DNA of 49,515 nucleotides from positions 1 through 49,515 of the forward strand of contig NZ_FNIM01000019.1 in assembly GCF_900103885.1 (NCBI RefSeq), given 5' to 3'. This stretch comes from Actinomyces ruminicola (GTDB lineage Bacteria > Actinomycetota > Actinomycetes > Actinomycetales > Actinomycetaceae). The notes under the pieces are model-generated. The model was not told where the DNA came from, did no database searches, and saw only the letters and a list, made by a program, of their open reading frames with translations. Of the stretch, positions 1 to 9,201 are shown one piece after another. Position 1 is the stretch's first letter. Each line of letters opens with the position of its first letter. Position numbers and translations under genes: made by a program.

Positions 1-553
1 CCTGGGAGACGACCCGGTGGCCCAGCCTTACGTCCACGTAGGTGGCGTCAACGAACAGGTAGGGGAACCAGGTGTGGTCCAACGGTCGGGACAGGAACTC
101 GTGCACGCCCTCGTCGATGTCCTTGCAGACCCGCGAGACGGTCGCCTTAGAGATCCCGGACTCGTTGCCCAGGGCCTTAACCAGGTCATCGACCTTGCGG
201 GTGGACACACCCTCTATCCAGGCGGTGCAGATCACTGCGTACAGGGCCTTGTCCACCCGCTTACGCGGGGACAGCAGAGACGGGAAGAACGATCCGGTGC
301 GTAGCTTGGGGATGGCCAGGTCCACCTCCCCGGCGGTGGTCGCCAGCCTCTTAGCACGCGTACCGTTACGCCGGTTGGTGCGCCTCTCGGTGCGCTCGTA
401 GCGGCCGGCGCCGATCACCGCGGAGGCCTCGGCGTCCACAAGGTCCTGCAGGCCGGCCTGAAGCAGCCGACGGAAGACATCATCATGAGCCAGGTCGGGG
501 TCCGCAAGGACTTCCTGGATCAGCGTGGACACGGCAGACTTGTTCTCGGGCAT
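1..553 (-). CDS. IS256-family (mutator type) transposase, 5' part only
   Basis: The frame is open from an ATG at 551-553 to the left edge, so about 184 N-terminal residues are visible and the rest lies outside the window. The protein starts MPENKSAVSTLIQEVL, continues with the family-typical stretch AEASAVIGAGRYERTERR, then an HTH-like segment (ISKATVSRVCKDIDEGV) and the first catalytic aspartate in LFVDATYVDV. IS256 transposases are DDE recombinases of about 400 residues. No damage is seen in the visible part. The end of the element should lie to the right of the start codon, but I could not define its terminal repeat. Confidence 0.88.
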   Translation of the reverse strand, partial: MPENKSAVSTLIQEVLADPDLAHDDVFRRLLQAGLQDLVDAEASAVIGAGRYERTERRTNRRNGTRAKRLATTAGEVDLAIPKLRTGSFFPSLLSPRKRVDKALYAVICTAWIEGVSTRKVDDLVKALGNESGISKATVSRVCKDIDEGVHEFLSRPLDHTWFPYLFVDATYVDVRLGHRVVSQ

Positions 554-700
554 CGTGGGTGAACCTTCCTGGTGAATCTTGGTCGAGAATCTGGGCTCCC
601 ACGATGCCCCCCCACCAGAGAGGACCCCTCGCGGGAATTGCCACCACACTACGAGACCCACCCCGCACGACCGCTGGCGTCCGGGGTGTGTGTGGTGGTG

Positions 701-824
701 AGTGTCCAGATTCGGGACAAACGGTGCAGGCAGCGTCCCAGGCCACGACCAAAACGTTGGAATCATGCGGATGTCAGAACGACTCACGCCCACGTGGGTG
801 GCGTTTGTCCCGAATCTGGACACT
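701..824. repeat. 124-bp palindromic repeat, copy 1 (MITE-like)
   Basis: Perfect 23-bp inverted arms at 701-723 (starts AGTGTCCAGATTCGG) and 802-824 enclose about 78 bp. A related unit lies at 22422-22547 with similar arms and a similar interior (CGTTGGAATCATGCGG here, CGTTGAAATCGTGCGG there, in opposite orientation). It has no convincing gene and looks like a small dispersed non-autonomous element or an intergenic palindrome family. The rest of the gap 554-937 shows nothing I recognise. Confidence 0.6.
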
Positions 825-937
825 TTTCCGGGATGCGCGGCAGCAGCGAGCGCCGCCGCAGGCGTGCCCGCAGGTGGGCAGAGCAGCACTCGAGCCACGC
901 GCGCGCCAGACAACACGCCCTCAAGCCGGAAGAGCCT

Positions 938-1279
938 CTAAAGGTCCAGCACCAGCCGAAGTCCGTCGTCCACACGGGTGAGAATATGCATGGGAACAGC
1001 GCCAATGCGGCTGCTCAATCTGGAACGGTCGACGACAAGAGTTTGCGAGACATTGACGACGCACTGCTTGGGCAGACCCGCCTCACCGCGCTCCAACTCG
1101 ACGTTGCCGGGTGCCGCCGCCAGGCGCAGGTTGCTGGTTATTGCTGACACGATGACGGTGGCTATACGGGATCGGTTGAACCGGTCCGAGGAGATGATCA
1201 GGGCGGGCCTGAGGTAGCGGGGCTCCGAGCCGATGGGGTCGCTGAAGTCGAGCCACCAGACTTCCCCTCGAGCTACCAT
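938..1279 (-). CDS. mazF: MazF/PemK-type endoribonuclease toxin
   Basis: The protein begins MVARGEVWWLDFSDPIGSEP, the standard MazF/PemK N-terminus, followed by RPALIISSDRFN and a C-terminal VDRSRLSSRIGAV stretch typical of the fold. Family members cut mRNA when free of their antitoxin. I chose the ATG at 1277-1279 because a GGGAG sits 7 nt upstream; an in-frame ATG six bases earlier (1283-1285) has no room for a ribosome site. The start overlaps or abuts the end of the antitoxin gene, which is usual for such pairs. Length (113 residues) is normal for the family and the frame is intact. Confidence 0.85.
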   Translation of the reverse strand: MVARGEVWWLDFSDPIGSEPRYLRPALIISSDRFNRSRIATVIVSAITSNLRLAAAPGNVELERGEAGLPKQCVVNVSQTLVVDRSRLSSRIGAVPMHILTRVDDGLRLVLDL

Positions 1280-1506
1280 GGCCATGCTCCCGACTCGATG
1301 AGTCTCCTAGCTGGTGTCAACGGCGCCTGCGCCGCCTCGACGTCTTCGAGGGCGTTGAGAGCTTCAGTCACAGGATCATCGCTGTAGCGAACTATCAGAT
1401 CGTGGACAGCCATCGTGTACAACTGCGACCGACTCCAGCCGAGGCGCCGCGCAACTTCCTCGGCCTCCTGGAACACCGGGTCTGGAATGGATACTGCTGT
1501 CTTCAC
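1273..1506 (-). CDS. mazE: Ribbon-helix-helix antitoxin of the MazF-like toxin
   Basis: A 77-residue protein starting MKTAVSIPDPVFQEAEEVARRLGWSR. The N-terminal beta strand (KTAVSIP) followed by two helices with SRSQLYTMAVHDLI is the ribbon-helix-helix DNA-binding pattern found in MazE/VapB/CopG-type antitoxins. The C-terminal tail (LEDVEAAQAPLTPARRLIESG) would wrap the toxin. It is the first gene of a two-gene minus-strand operon with the toxin directly after it. Such antitoxins normally repress their own promoter, which would lie just right of 1506. Confidence 0.8.
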   Translation of the reverse strand: MKTAVSIPDPVFQEAEEVARRLGWSRSQLYTMAVHDLIVRYSDDPVTEALNALEDVEAAQAPLTPARRLIESGAWPW

Positions 1507-1644
1507 ACGCTAAGTGTGACTGGTATGACCGACATGGCCCAAGCCTCTTGTGCGCCGGATGTCCGGTTTAGCTCGGCAGCCGCGCAGAGGCCATCCAAAT
1601 GGCTGTTCGCGTTAGCGGGTGCGGTGGTCTGGGCATGTCCCGGG

Positions 1645-1781
1645 GCTGACGGTTCGGCACTTCACCCCGACGCTTCGGCAATTGTGATGACGGTTCGTAC
1701 CCCGGGGTGCCGAAGCGTCGGGTGAAGGTACGAGTCGTCGCCCTGAAGGTGCGAACCGCCAGACGAAGGTACGAACCGTCA
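1645..1781. promoter_or_regulatory. Nested inverted and direct repeats between the toxin-antitoxin pair and RT-cas1
   Basis: A long hairpin pairs 1660-1680 with 1708-1727 (about 20 bp, one bulged C). A perfect 13-bp pair links 1689-1701 (GACGGTTCGTACC) to 1768-1780. Three direct copies of GAAGGTnCGAnnCGnC lie near 1724, 1745 and 1765, and inverted copies lie near 1648 and 1689. The whole divergent gap 1507-1910 holds no clear gene. It may be an operator region for mazEF or RT-cas1, or the remnant of a small mobile element. Confidence 0.5.
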
Positions 1782-1910
1782 GGTCCCGCCCGCCACCCGA
1801 CTCTCCCGAGGGCGGACGGTGGACGCCGGTGTGCCCAAATGCCCCGCTCATTGACGCGGTCGGCGCTACGATCGAAGCGCGCCCCCGCCGCTCGACGAAG
1901 AGATCATGGA

Positions 1911-4035
1911 ATGGACTCGCACTCAGACATCCCATCGCCTTCCGCTGGCGGCGCACGCCCGGCGCCTGCTCGTCGGCGAGGTCCCAGGAGCTATCGGCAA
2001 CGGCGCAGGCGCCGCCGCAATGACGAGTTCCATGCTCCGCGTCGGGACCAGTTCCTCGGCCAGGACCTCCCGCCACTGGCAAGGCGCTCCCTCCTGCCGA
2101 CTGCGCCCGCGGACGCCGACGCACGGGACTCGGTCGGCACCACCACGAGAGCCATATATGACCGCATCAGCTCCATCCAGACCCTGACCTCCGCCTGGGA
2201 GACCGTACTGGCCAGGGACGCCCGCGACGGCGTACTCCAGAAGCAGACCCGCGCCATCGTCGGCGACCTCGATCGCTTCCTCGACGCACTCTCAGCCTCC
2301 CTTCGCGAGGGCACCTACATCCCCGAGCCCTTCATGCGCCTGGACATCCCCAAGCGCGAGCCCGGCGAGACGCGCGCACTGCACATACCCTCCATCCGCG
2401 ACCGCATAGTCGAGCGCGCCGTGCTGGACACGATCGCTCACACCGCCGACCTGCTGATGTCCGCCTGCTCCTTCGCCTACCGCACCGGCATCGGCACCGA
2501 CGACGCCGTCGACCTGCTCGCCACCCTGCGCGACGACGGCTACCAGTACGTGCTGCGCACCGACGTGGAGGACTACTTCCCCAATGCGGACGTCGAGGAT
2601 GCCCTCGCCGTGCTCTCCCCGGTGCTGAGGTGTGCGCGGACCATCAACCTGATCCGCCTGCTCGCCCGGCCCCGCCGCGCCCACGGCGAGCGGCGTGTGC
2701 GCGGCCGCGGCATCGCCCAGGGGTCCTGCCTGTCCCCGTTGCTGGCCAACCTGGCGCTGGCCGACGTCGATGCCGCGCTGTGCGACGCCGGCTACGGCTA
2801 CGCCCGCTTCGCCGACGACATCGTCGTGTGCGCCCCCACCGAGGACGACCTGCTGTCCGCCTACGACCTGCTCAGTTCCCGGGTCGCGGCCCACGGGCTG
2901 ACCCTGAACCAGGAGAAGACCACGATGACCACCTTCGACGAGGGCTTCTGCTACCTCGGAGTCGACTTCTCCCGCACCCGCCCGGCTGTGGACCCGCACC
3001 ACGACATCAAGGGCCGCCCCAACCCGGACAAGGTCGTGTACGTCGGCCGCGACGGCGCGCGGCTGCACGTGACCAAGGGGCGGCTGATCGTCGACGGCGC
3101 CGACGGCCTCCCCCCAAGTCTCCATCCCCCGGCAGGCGGTCAGCCGCATAGTGCTCACCGGTGCCGTGGGGCTCTCCGCCGGGGCGCGCTCCTGGGCGCG
3201 GTACAACGATATCGACGTCGTCTTCCTGTCCCGCCGCGGCAGTTACCTGGGCCAGCTTTCGGGCCTGCGCGACACCGCCAACGCCCGGCGCCTGCTCACC
3301 CAGGCGTCATTCGCCGCCGACGACGGCGCCCGCCTACCGCTTGCCCGCGCCATTGTGCGGGCCAAGCTGCGCCACCAGATAGGCGTCCTGCACCGCATCG
3401 GCAGGCGTGACAGCGGGGCCGACATCGAGGGGGCATGTACTGCTATCCGGGAGCTGTCCGGGGACGCGGTCCACGCCGCCGACACCGACGAGCTCATGGG
3501 CCTGGAGGGGGCGGCGTCGACCGAGTACTTCGAGGCGTTGTCCCGACTCGTGCCCGAGGACGTCGCCTTCCAGGGACGCAGTCGGCGTCCGCCGAAGGAC
3601 CTGGCCAATGCGGCATTCTCCTACGCGTATGCGATCCTGCTGTCCGAGTGCACGGGGGCGCTCATCGCCGCCGGGCTCGAGCCCTCGCTGGGCGTGCTGC
3701 ACGCCTCCACCGACAAGCGCCCCAGCCTGTCCCTGGACCTGATGGAGGAGTTCCGTCCGCTACTGGTGGACCGCACCGTCATGGCGCTGCTGCGCTCGCG
3801 GCGTCTGCGCCCCGAGCACGCCATCGACTCCCAGGACGGGGAGGGAGTGTGGCTCGGCCCCGAGGGCAAGAAGGCGCTGGTCGACGGCTACGAGGCGACT
3901 TTGCAGCGGCAGGTGTAGGGCGCCCTGCCGGGCTTCGCGGGCACGTGGCGGCGCCACATTCACCACCAGGCGCAGCTGCTGGGGCGGGCCATTACCGAGC
4001 CCGACTACGAGTGGACCGGTGCGGCATGGCGATGA
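1911..4035 (+). pseudogene. cas1: Reverse transcriptase-Cas1 fusion, disrupted by a frameshift and an in-frame stop
   Basis: RT-Cas1 fusions allow CRISPR spacer acquisition, including from RNA. The RT part carries the catalytic YARFADD (FADD at residues 300-303 counting from the ATG at 1911), preceded by GRGIAQGSCLSPLLANL. The Cas1 part has the catalytic Glu in GLEGAASTEYF, His in GVLHASTDKR and Asp in SLDLMEEFRP. Two lesions are visible. At the C6 tract 3110-3115 one base too many shifts the frame; removing one C restores LPQVSIPRQAVSRIV. A TAG at 3916-3918 interrupts the Cas1 C-terminus, whose typical ending (RRHIHHQAQLLGRAI) continues in frame to a TGA at 4033-4035 overlapping cas2. A Cas6 domain, present in some relatives, is not seen. 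The start at 1911 is a best guess. Confidence 0.85.
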
Positions 4036-4313
4036 TCGTCATCCTCGCCTACGACGTGTCGGCCGACTCGCGCCGCACCCGCCTGGCCGCGGCACTGGAG
4101 AGCTGGGGCTACCGGATTCAGGAGTCGGTGTTCCAGCTGCGGCTGGAGGAGGGAGAGCTCGACGAGGTGCGCGAGCGTGTCAATGGCATCATCGACTCTC
4201 GGGACGATGTGGTTCACATCTACCCGTTGTGCACGAACTGCCTGGGGCGCGCCGAGGTGCACGGCACCGCCCCAGCCCTTGACGACGGCGGCCTGTACCG
4301 CGGGGTGTGGTGA
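4026..4313 (+). CDS. cas2: CRISPR-associated Cas2
   Basis: A 95-residue protein with the Cas2 N-terminus MIVILAYDVSADSRRTRL (conserved Asp after the first strand) and the region ESVFQLRLEEGELDEVRERV, then HIYPLCTNC. Cas2 forms the dimeric core of the Cas1-Cas2 integrase. The ATG at 4032 gives an ATGA overlap with the ancestral end of the upstream Cas1 frame and may be the true start; the ATG at 4026 is the longer choice. The gene is intact although its partner upstream is broken. The gap 4314-4495 to the convergent operon shows no feature I can name. Confidence 0.9.
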   Translation: MAMIVILAYDVSADSRRTRLAAALESWGYRIQESVFQLRLEEGELDEVRERVNGIIDSRDDVVHIYPLCTNCLGRAEVHGTAPALDDGGLYRGVW

Positions 4314-4495
4314 GGTGACCGGCCGGAATCGGACGGCGGACGGGAGCAGTTGTCAGTGGTCCTCGGCGAGGAACTCGGCACCTCCTCCGCAGTGATCGGG
4401 CGGCCGATGCGGAGCCGGCGCAGGCCTGTCTTCTTGTCCACCTCTGGAGTTGGGCTCGACTCGGCCTGGTCGAGCGGTGCGGATAATCGTCAAGG

Positions 4496-6970
4496 CTACG
4501 ACCGGTGTTGCTTTTTGCGGCTCTGGGCGCCTGTGCGTTGATGCCTACGACGTCGTCGGCTTTTGCTCGCAGTCGGTCCGGGCTGATCGGATTTGGAACC
4601 TGCTGAGATGTTGCCTGCTTCCTGCCCGCCGGGTGCTGCCAGCAAGTCTGGTAGATCGTAGTCGGAGTCAATCGGGAACTTCCCGGGGTTGATCCCGTGC
4701 TTTACGCGGTTCTCCTCCCGTTTCTTGAACCAGTCGGTGGTCGCGGAGACACCGGTCTCGCTGTCATCGGGCTTGTCCGCGTCCGGGTACTGGACTACGG
4801 CCTTACCGTCCCAACCGTAGGCCGCACGCACGAATGCGCGTACTGGCAGGCTGTTCTCGAAGTCGCTGGGCAGCGCGTCTAGCGCGTTGGCCAGTCTGCC
4901 CGAAGCCGTCGTCGTTGCATCGCTCGGCGTACAGCCGAGGCATCCGTCGAGCTTCTTGTACAAGCTTGCAAGTTCTTCCCCCGTCTTCATATGCAGGTCA
5001 GTAGCTCTGATCTCGACTGCGCCGAGACCGAGGGGCTTGCCGAACCCGAGTCGGTGATAACCCCGGCGCTTCGACTCATTCTTGGGGGACGCGTCTGGCG
5101 GAACTAGACGCTCCGGGGTAAGCAGCCAGACCAAGACGGCAAGTTCCTCAGGTGCGAGCCCCTCAAAAGTGAGTGTGGTGGTGAACCTGGCTCCGGGGCT
5201 CAGGAAGGAACCGGCTACCGTGTCGTGAGGGCCTACGGGTCCTTCGATCCGCCTGCCGTTAGGCAGGTCGTCCCGGCCGAGTAGCCTCCGGTGCGTGGGA
5301 TAGACCTTACGGATCAGAGTTTGCCCCGGTTGATAGGCGTCTGCGCGGGTAGTTCGTTCATCCAGAGCTCTTCCCTGATCATCACGCAAATAAGGGAAAC
5401 CCGTTGATGGCTTGGGGCTCGCCAGAGTTCGAAGCTGCCAACCCACGTTGTCAGCTTTAGGTATGCGCAGCCACCCGCCCTCCTGGGGGAGCGCTGGCAT
5501 AACGGGCCGGATTGTGATGCGCCCGCGCGCGGCGGCGGCCTGGCCGCGGTTCTTGTCCTTCTCGTCGGCAACGAAGCCCCACATGCGATCGCCTGCGGAG
5601 GCTTGGGGGTGGGTGCGAGCGGGCGCGACCTTCGACTCTCTCGCGAGCCTAGCGGGAGACACGGCGCCAGGGGCGGCGCATCGACCTACTTGAGATGGTA
5701 CCAGGGCGGTTATGCGGCCATCGTCCGACACCGAGGCGAACAATGGGATGCCGGGGTCACTGGAGGCGAGCGTCAGCAGGAACTGCTTGATCTGTGCACG
5801 GTCGGCCATGACAGCGGAGTCTTTAAGCTCGTGTACCTTGGGATCGGAGGCGCCGAGGATCTGTCCGTGGTCGTCGATCTTGCCATTGGCGATCTCATGG
5901 ATGAGCCATGTCTTCGGGTCGGTCGACTTGCGAGTCTTCGAATTACCGTGCGTGCCCGCCTTTTCGCGTTCTATGAGCTGGCGTATGTTAACCAGGTAGC
6001 TGTGAATGACCTCAACCAATTGCTCAAGGAGGTCATCGTTTACGGGGTGGCGCGTACGATTCTTCTTGGTGTCGAAGAAGATGAACTCGTTGTACTTGGT
6101 TCCGATAAGTGGGCGGGAGTCGTGTGGTGTAAGTCTAACGACGACTCCGGTGTATTCCGTGGCGGAGGCTGGCATATCTTCGTCTCGCGTCCCACAGAAG
6201 CGTTCGCCGTCAATGCTCGCCACGACTGCGCGCTGTGAGTCATAGAACTTCTCGGTTTGCGCGGTGAAGGTGATGGGCTTGAGATGTGGGGTGGCCGCGC
6301 GCAGCTGCCCCAGCCGTTTGTCGACGTCGGTCGTCGCGACGCCGTGCGCGCGCTCCTGGTTGTTACGTTTCCTCGAGCCGGAGTACATCCATGCACCCGT
6401 TGAGTCGTAGAGCGCTGTGGCGGACCTCCGATCGTTGGGCAGAACAGCGGCGCACACGTAGTTCGGGCGGTCCCAACTCCAGCTCGTGTCGTTCGGGTCG
6501 TTCAGTCCGAGCATCAGGCGTGCACTCAATCCAGTTTCGGAATCGTTGTGTGGTCCTCTGTCCTTAACCAGAAACACCGGATATAGCGTGGTGGCTTCTT
6601 GGGTGGTGTGCCTGTGGGTGAGCACATGGTCGTGGTTTGCGAACACACGCATGCGCGAAGCAGTGACCGCCTCGTACGCGGAGGAGAGGACCCCTTTGAG
6701 CGTGGTTACAGGAATAGTGGCGTCTTCCCAGGTGCGGGCACCCTCCGGGTCCCCGCTGCGCGAGGCCACCACCACCCGTCTATCCGCAGTGCTCTGGCCC
6801 GGAATCGTGGGAGAAGCGACGGTTATGGTGAGCGCCAACTCGCCGGACAGGGTGTCCGGTGCAAGCCGATCCTGTCCAGACGGTGTGCGATCGCTGGTGA
6901 GCTCCCTGCCGGTCTTCCCGCTGACGGCGCGGACCGCGGGGATGCCGTTGTAGGCGTGGTGCCATTTCAT
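4496..6970 (-). CDS. Large RAMP protein, TIGR03986-like (Cas7-insertion type), paralogue 2
   Basis: An 824-residue type III backbone protein. The RAMP pattern is clear: PVTTLKGVLSSAYEAVTASRMRVF near residue 90 (the usual strand then KG..R helix), and near the C-terminus the Gly-rich loop GYHRLGFGKPLGLGAVEI. Between them is a long insertion. It aligns along its length with the neighbouring gene 6985-9201 (shared YPTHRRLLG/YPVHRGVLD and VWLLTPERLVP/IWVLTPENLVP), so the two arose by tandem duplication. It ends in a very basic tail (SKSRRRRRHQR) absent from its paralogue. I use the ATG at 6968-6970, preceded by GAAGGGA at good spacing; GTG codons at 6991 and 6988 lie upstream. Last gene of the cas10 operon. 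Role inferred: Cas7-type backbone subunit. Confidence 0.78.
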   Translation of the reverse strand: MKWHHAYNGIPAVRAVSGKTGRELTSDRTPSGQDRLAPDTLSGELALTITVASPTIPGQSTADRRVVVASRSGDPEGARTWEDATIPVTTLKGVLSSAYEAVTASRMRVFANHDHVLTHRHTTQEATTLYPVFLVKDRGPHNDSETGLSARLMLGLNDPNDTSWSWDRPNYVCAAVLPNDRRSATALYDSTGAWMYSGSRKRNNQERAHGVATTDVDKRLGQLRAATPHLKPITFTAQTEKFYDSQRAVVASIDGERFCGTRDEDMPASATEYTGVVVRLTPHDSRPLIGTKYNEFIFFDTKKNRTRHPVNDDLLEQLVEVIHSYLVNIRQLIEREKAGTHGNSKTRKSTDPKTWLIHEIANGKIDDHGQILGASDPKVHELKDSAVMADRAQIKQFLLTLASSDPGIPLFASVSDDGRITALVPSQVGRCAAPGAVSPARLARESKVAPARTHPQASAGDRMWGFVADEKDKNRGQAAAARGRITIRPVMPALPQEGGWLRIPKADNVGWQLRTLASPKPSTGFPYLRDDQGRALDERTTRADAYQPGQTLIRKVYPTHRRLLGRDDLPNGRRIEGPVGPHDTVAGSFLSPGARFTTTLTFEGLAPEELAVLVWLLTPERLVPPDASPKNESKRRGYHRLGFGKPLGLGAVEIRATDLHMKTGEELASLYKKLDGCLGCTPSDATTTASGRLANALDALPSDFENSLPVRAFVRAAYGWDGKAVVQYPDADKPDDSETGVSATTDWFKKREENRVKHGINPGKFPIDSDYDLPDLLAAPGGQEAGNISAGSKSDQPGPTASKSRRRRRHQRTGAQSRKKQHRS

Positions 6971-6984
6971 GACTGCTATTCCCT

Positions 6985-9201
6985 TCACCACCGCCGACCA
7001 TGTCTCCTGCCCGGGTATGGCGTTCGACCGTGGTTCTGCTGGCGCTTGTTGATACGGATAGGCTTGGCCGAGTTCGGGCCGAACATGTCGCGCGGCCCGA
7101 CTCCCTTACCGGGATGGGGGTCGCCGGTACTGCCGTTGGTCTGGTTGTTCTCCTTGTTCTCGTCAAGAGTCATGTGCCTGACCTCGATGCCGTCGGCGTA
7201 GCCGTAGGCTGCACGCTGCATCGCCTCTACCCATGGTGTCTTGGTGAGATTCGACGAGTGGGACAGCGTGAAGTCGCTTGGCTCTGCGAGGGGCTCATCA
7301 AGGCCCAGGCATCCGCTGAGAGCCACATAGGAGTCGGACAAATCGACGCCCCGACGCGCACGCAGACCGCCTTCGGCGATGCGCACTTCAAGCACACCAA
7401 GACCGAAGGGTTTGGCGAGCCCCATTCGCAGGTAACCGCACTTGGAGCGGTCAGAGTCCTGCTCGGAGGAGGGAACCAGGTTCTCCGGGGTGAGGACCCA
7501 AATGAGAGCGGCAAGCTCATCGTGACTGAGGTTCGCGAAGGACACGGTGCACCGCAGCACGCTGCCGGGCTCAACCCATGACTTGGCGGTGAGCTGCACA
7601 TCCGCGTTGTGCTGCTCATGGCCATTCATCACTGCCGGTGCAGTGGCCTGCTTGGGGAACTTCCGCGAATCGAGCACGCCGCGATGAACCGGGTAAGCAG
7701 CCGCCCCCAGCAGCTGCCCGGGAGAGAAGTACTCCGACCGCTTGAGTGCGTTGGCGCTACCCTTTGCAGTGGGCGTCATGCCAGAGCTGGCGGTCAGGAA
7801 TCGACGAGCCGATCTGGGCTTGGGCTCGAGCAGCGGCGTGAGCGTCTTGCGATCGCGGCTGATTCGCGCCCCGGAACCGTCGACTTTTCCCACTGCGATA
7901 CGCCCACGTGCAGCCACGTCTCCTCGCGCAGCCTGTGGCGCCGGATCGGGCACAACGTAGCCGAAGAGCCGGTCAGCGGCGGAGGCCTCGTCGGCGTTCG
8001 ACAGAGGAACAACACTCTGCTTTAGCGCGAGCCGGTAGGGGCTGGTGCTGTAGGCATGGCGCCCGATCATCGTCGGCACAATCTCGAGCACGACCGGCTC
8101 GGGGCCGCTGTTGTCTACAACCGCGAAGGCGAGGTCGCGGACCTTGAGTTCAGCCGCAGACGAGTCCTGCTGAGCGGCGCGGGTCGCCCGGTTCGGATTG
8201 TGGGGATTGTGTGGGCTATCCAGCTTCCGCTGGTAGACGTAGCTTCGCACTACAGCTGCGTACGCCTTGCAGACATCGGATTCAATGTGTACCTTCTTCG
8301 GTCCTTGACGCGAGATGTCGAAGAAGAACCGTTCGTCATGTTTCCTGGGGAACAGCTGCTTCGGCCTCATGTCCTCCGGCGCAGTACGGCACACATAGCC
8401 CTCGACATCATCCAGTTCGTCGACGACTTCTACCGTATCGGGGATGTCGAACAACAGTGTCTCACCCGTGTCAGTGATGATGTGGGTCACCTGCCAATAG
8501 GCATAGCGCGCGCCTCCACCGCGGTCCCCGTGCAAGCAGAGTGAGAGATGGCAGCGGATTCGCTCGCCGTGCGGCGTCAACTCCGCCAGTCGCCGGGCGC
8601 TTACACGTAGGTTTGCCGGCCCCTTTGGGCCGCCTTGGAGTGCGGCCGCCCGCATAGTGGGGTAGGGGCGGTCCCGGTCATCGCGATAGTCTTTGGTGAC
8701 AAGCGTGTCCCCGTAGAACAACTCGCCCACCAGGCCGTCGTCCCGCTCCTCGCAGATACGGATGGGTACCAGGCCGAGTGCACTGGCGGCGTCACCCCGG
8801 TACGTAAGCGGCTTGGTGTCCGCCTTGCGACGGCGGTTGCCCTGGGGCGCATCGGGGATATCCCCGAACACGCGGAAGCGCGAGCAGGTGAGGGTCTCGT
8901 AGGCGCGGGAGAGCATGCCCTTTACCATGGTCGGCGGCACCCGGAGCGTCTTACCATCCTCCTCAAGCGGTACCGTTACGGCCTGGCCCTCCTGCTCCCC
9001 GAATACCAGCGGCGTGCGCACCGTCATCTCCAGGTCGATCGACCCGGACCAGCGATCAGGTTCAAGGCGGTCGTGGCCGCGGGCAGCGCGGTCCTTGAAG
9101 AGGTCCTTTGACAGAACTCCGTGATCAGCCAGGCCAGCCGCCTTTTCACGCGGCATCGGGATGCGGTTGACTGCTGAATGGAAGTCCCCGAACTCAGCCA
9201 T
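6985..9201 (-). CDS. Large RAMP protein, TIGR03986-like (Cas7-insertion type), paralogue 1
   Basis: A 738-residue RAMP-superfamily protein. It shows SGSIDLEMTVRTPLVFGEQ (first strand), VPPTMVKGMLSRAYETLTCSR (the KG helix), and the C-terminal Gly-rich loop GYLRMGLAKPFGLGVLEVR followed by SGCLG. The large middle segment matches the size expected for a Cas7-like domain with a long insertion, as in the Cas7-insertion subunit of fused type III-D systems. Its start ATG (9199-9201) lies inside the end of the csx19-like gene (8-bp overlap), so the two are translationally coupled. It is paralogous to the next gene in the operon. Exact subunit position in the complex cannot be told from sequence alone. 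Confidence 0.78.
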   Translation of the reverse strand: MAEFGDFHSAVNRIPMPREKAAGLADHGVLSKDLFKDRAARGHDRLEPDRWSGSIDLEMTVRTPLVFGEQEGQAVTVPLEEDGKTLRVPPTMVKGMLSRAYETLTCSRFRVFGDIPDAPQGNRRRKADTKPLTYRGDAASALGLVPIRICEERDDGLVGELFYGDTLVTKDYRDDRDRPYPTMRAAALQGGPKGPANLRVSARRLAELTPHGERIRCHLSLCLHGDRGGGARYAYWQVTHIITDTGETLLFDIPDTVEVVDELDDVEGYVCRTAPEDMRPKQLFPRKHDERFFFDISRQGPKKVHIESDVCKAYAAVVRSYVYQRKLDSPHNPHNPNRATRAAQQDSSAAELKVRDLAFAVVDNSGPEPVVLEIVPTMIGRHAYSTSPYRLALKQSVVPLSNADEASAADRLFGYVVPDPAPQAARGDVAARGRIAVGKVDGSGARISRDRKTLTPLLEPKPRSARRFLTASSGMTPTAKGSANALKRSEYFSPGQLLGAAAYPVHRGVLDSRKFPKQATAPAVMNGHEQHNADVQLTAKSWVEPGSVLRCTVSFANLSHDELAALIWVLTPENLVPSSEQDSDRSKCGYLRMGLAKPFGLGVLEVRIAEGGLRARRGVDLSDSYVALSGCLGLDEPLAEPSDFTLSHSSNLTKTPWVEAMQRAAYGYADGIEVRHMTLDENKENNQTNGSTGDPHPGKGVGPRDMFGPNSAKPIRINKRQQNHGRTPYPGRRHGRRW

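Noticed and set aside
701-941. Small protein starting MSRFGTN over the palindromic repeat
   Set aside because: The similarity to a frame in the second repeat copy comes from the DNA palindrome; there is no ribosome site.
2292-3206. Long minus-strand open frame opposite RT-cas1
   Set aside because: It is the antisense shadow of the GC-rich RT domain; its Val/Gly/Gln-rich sequence has no domain character.
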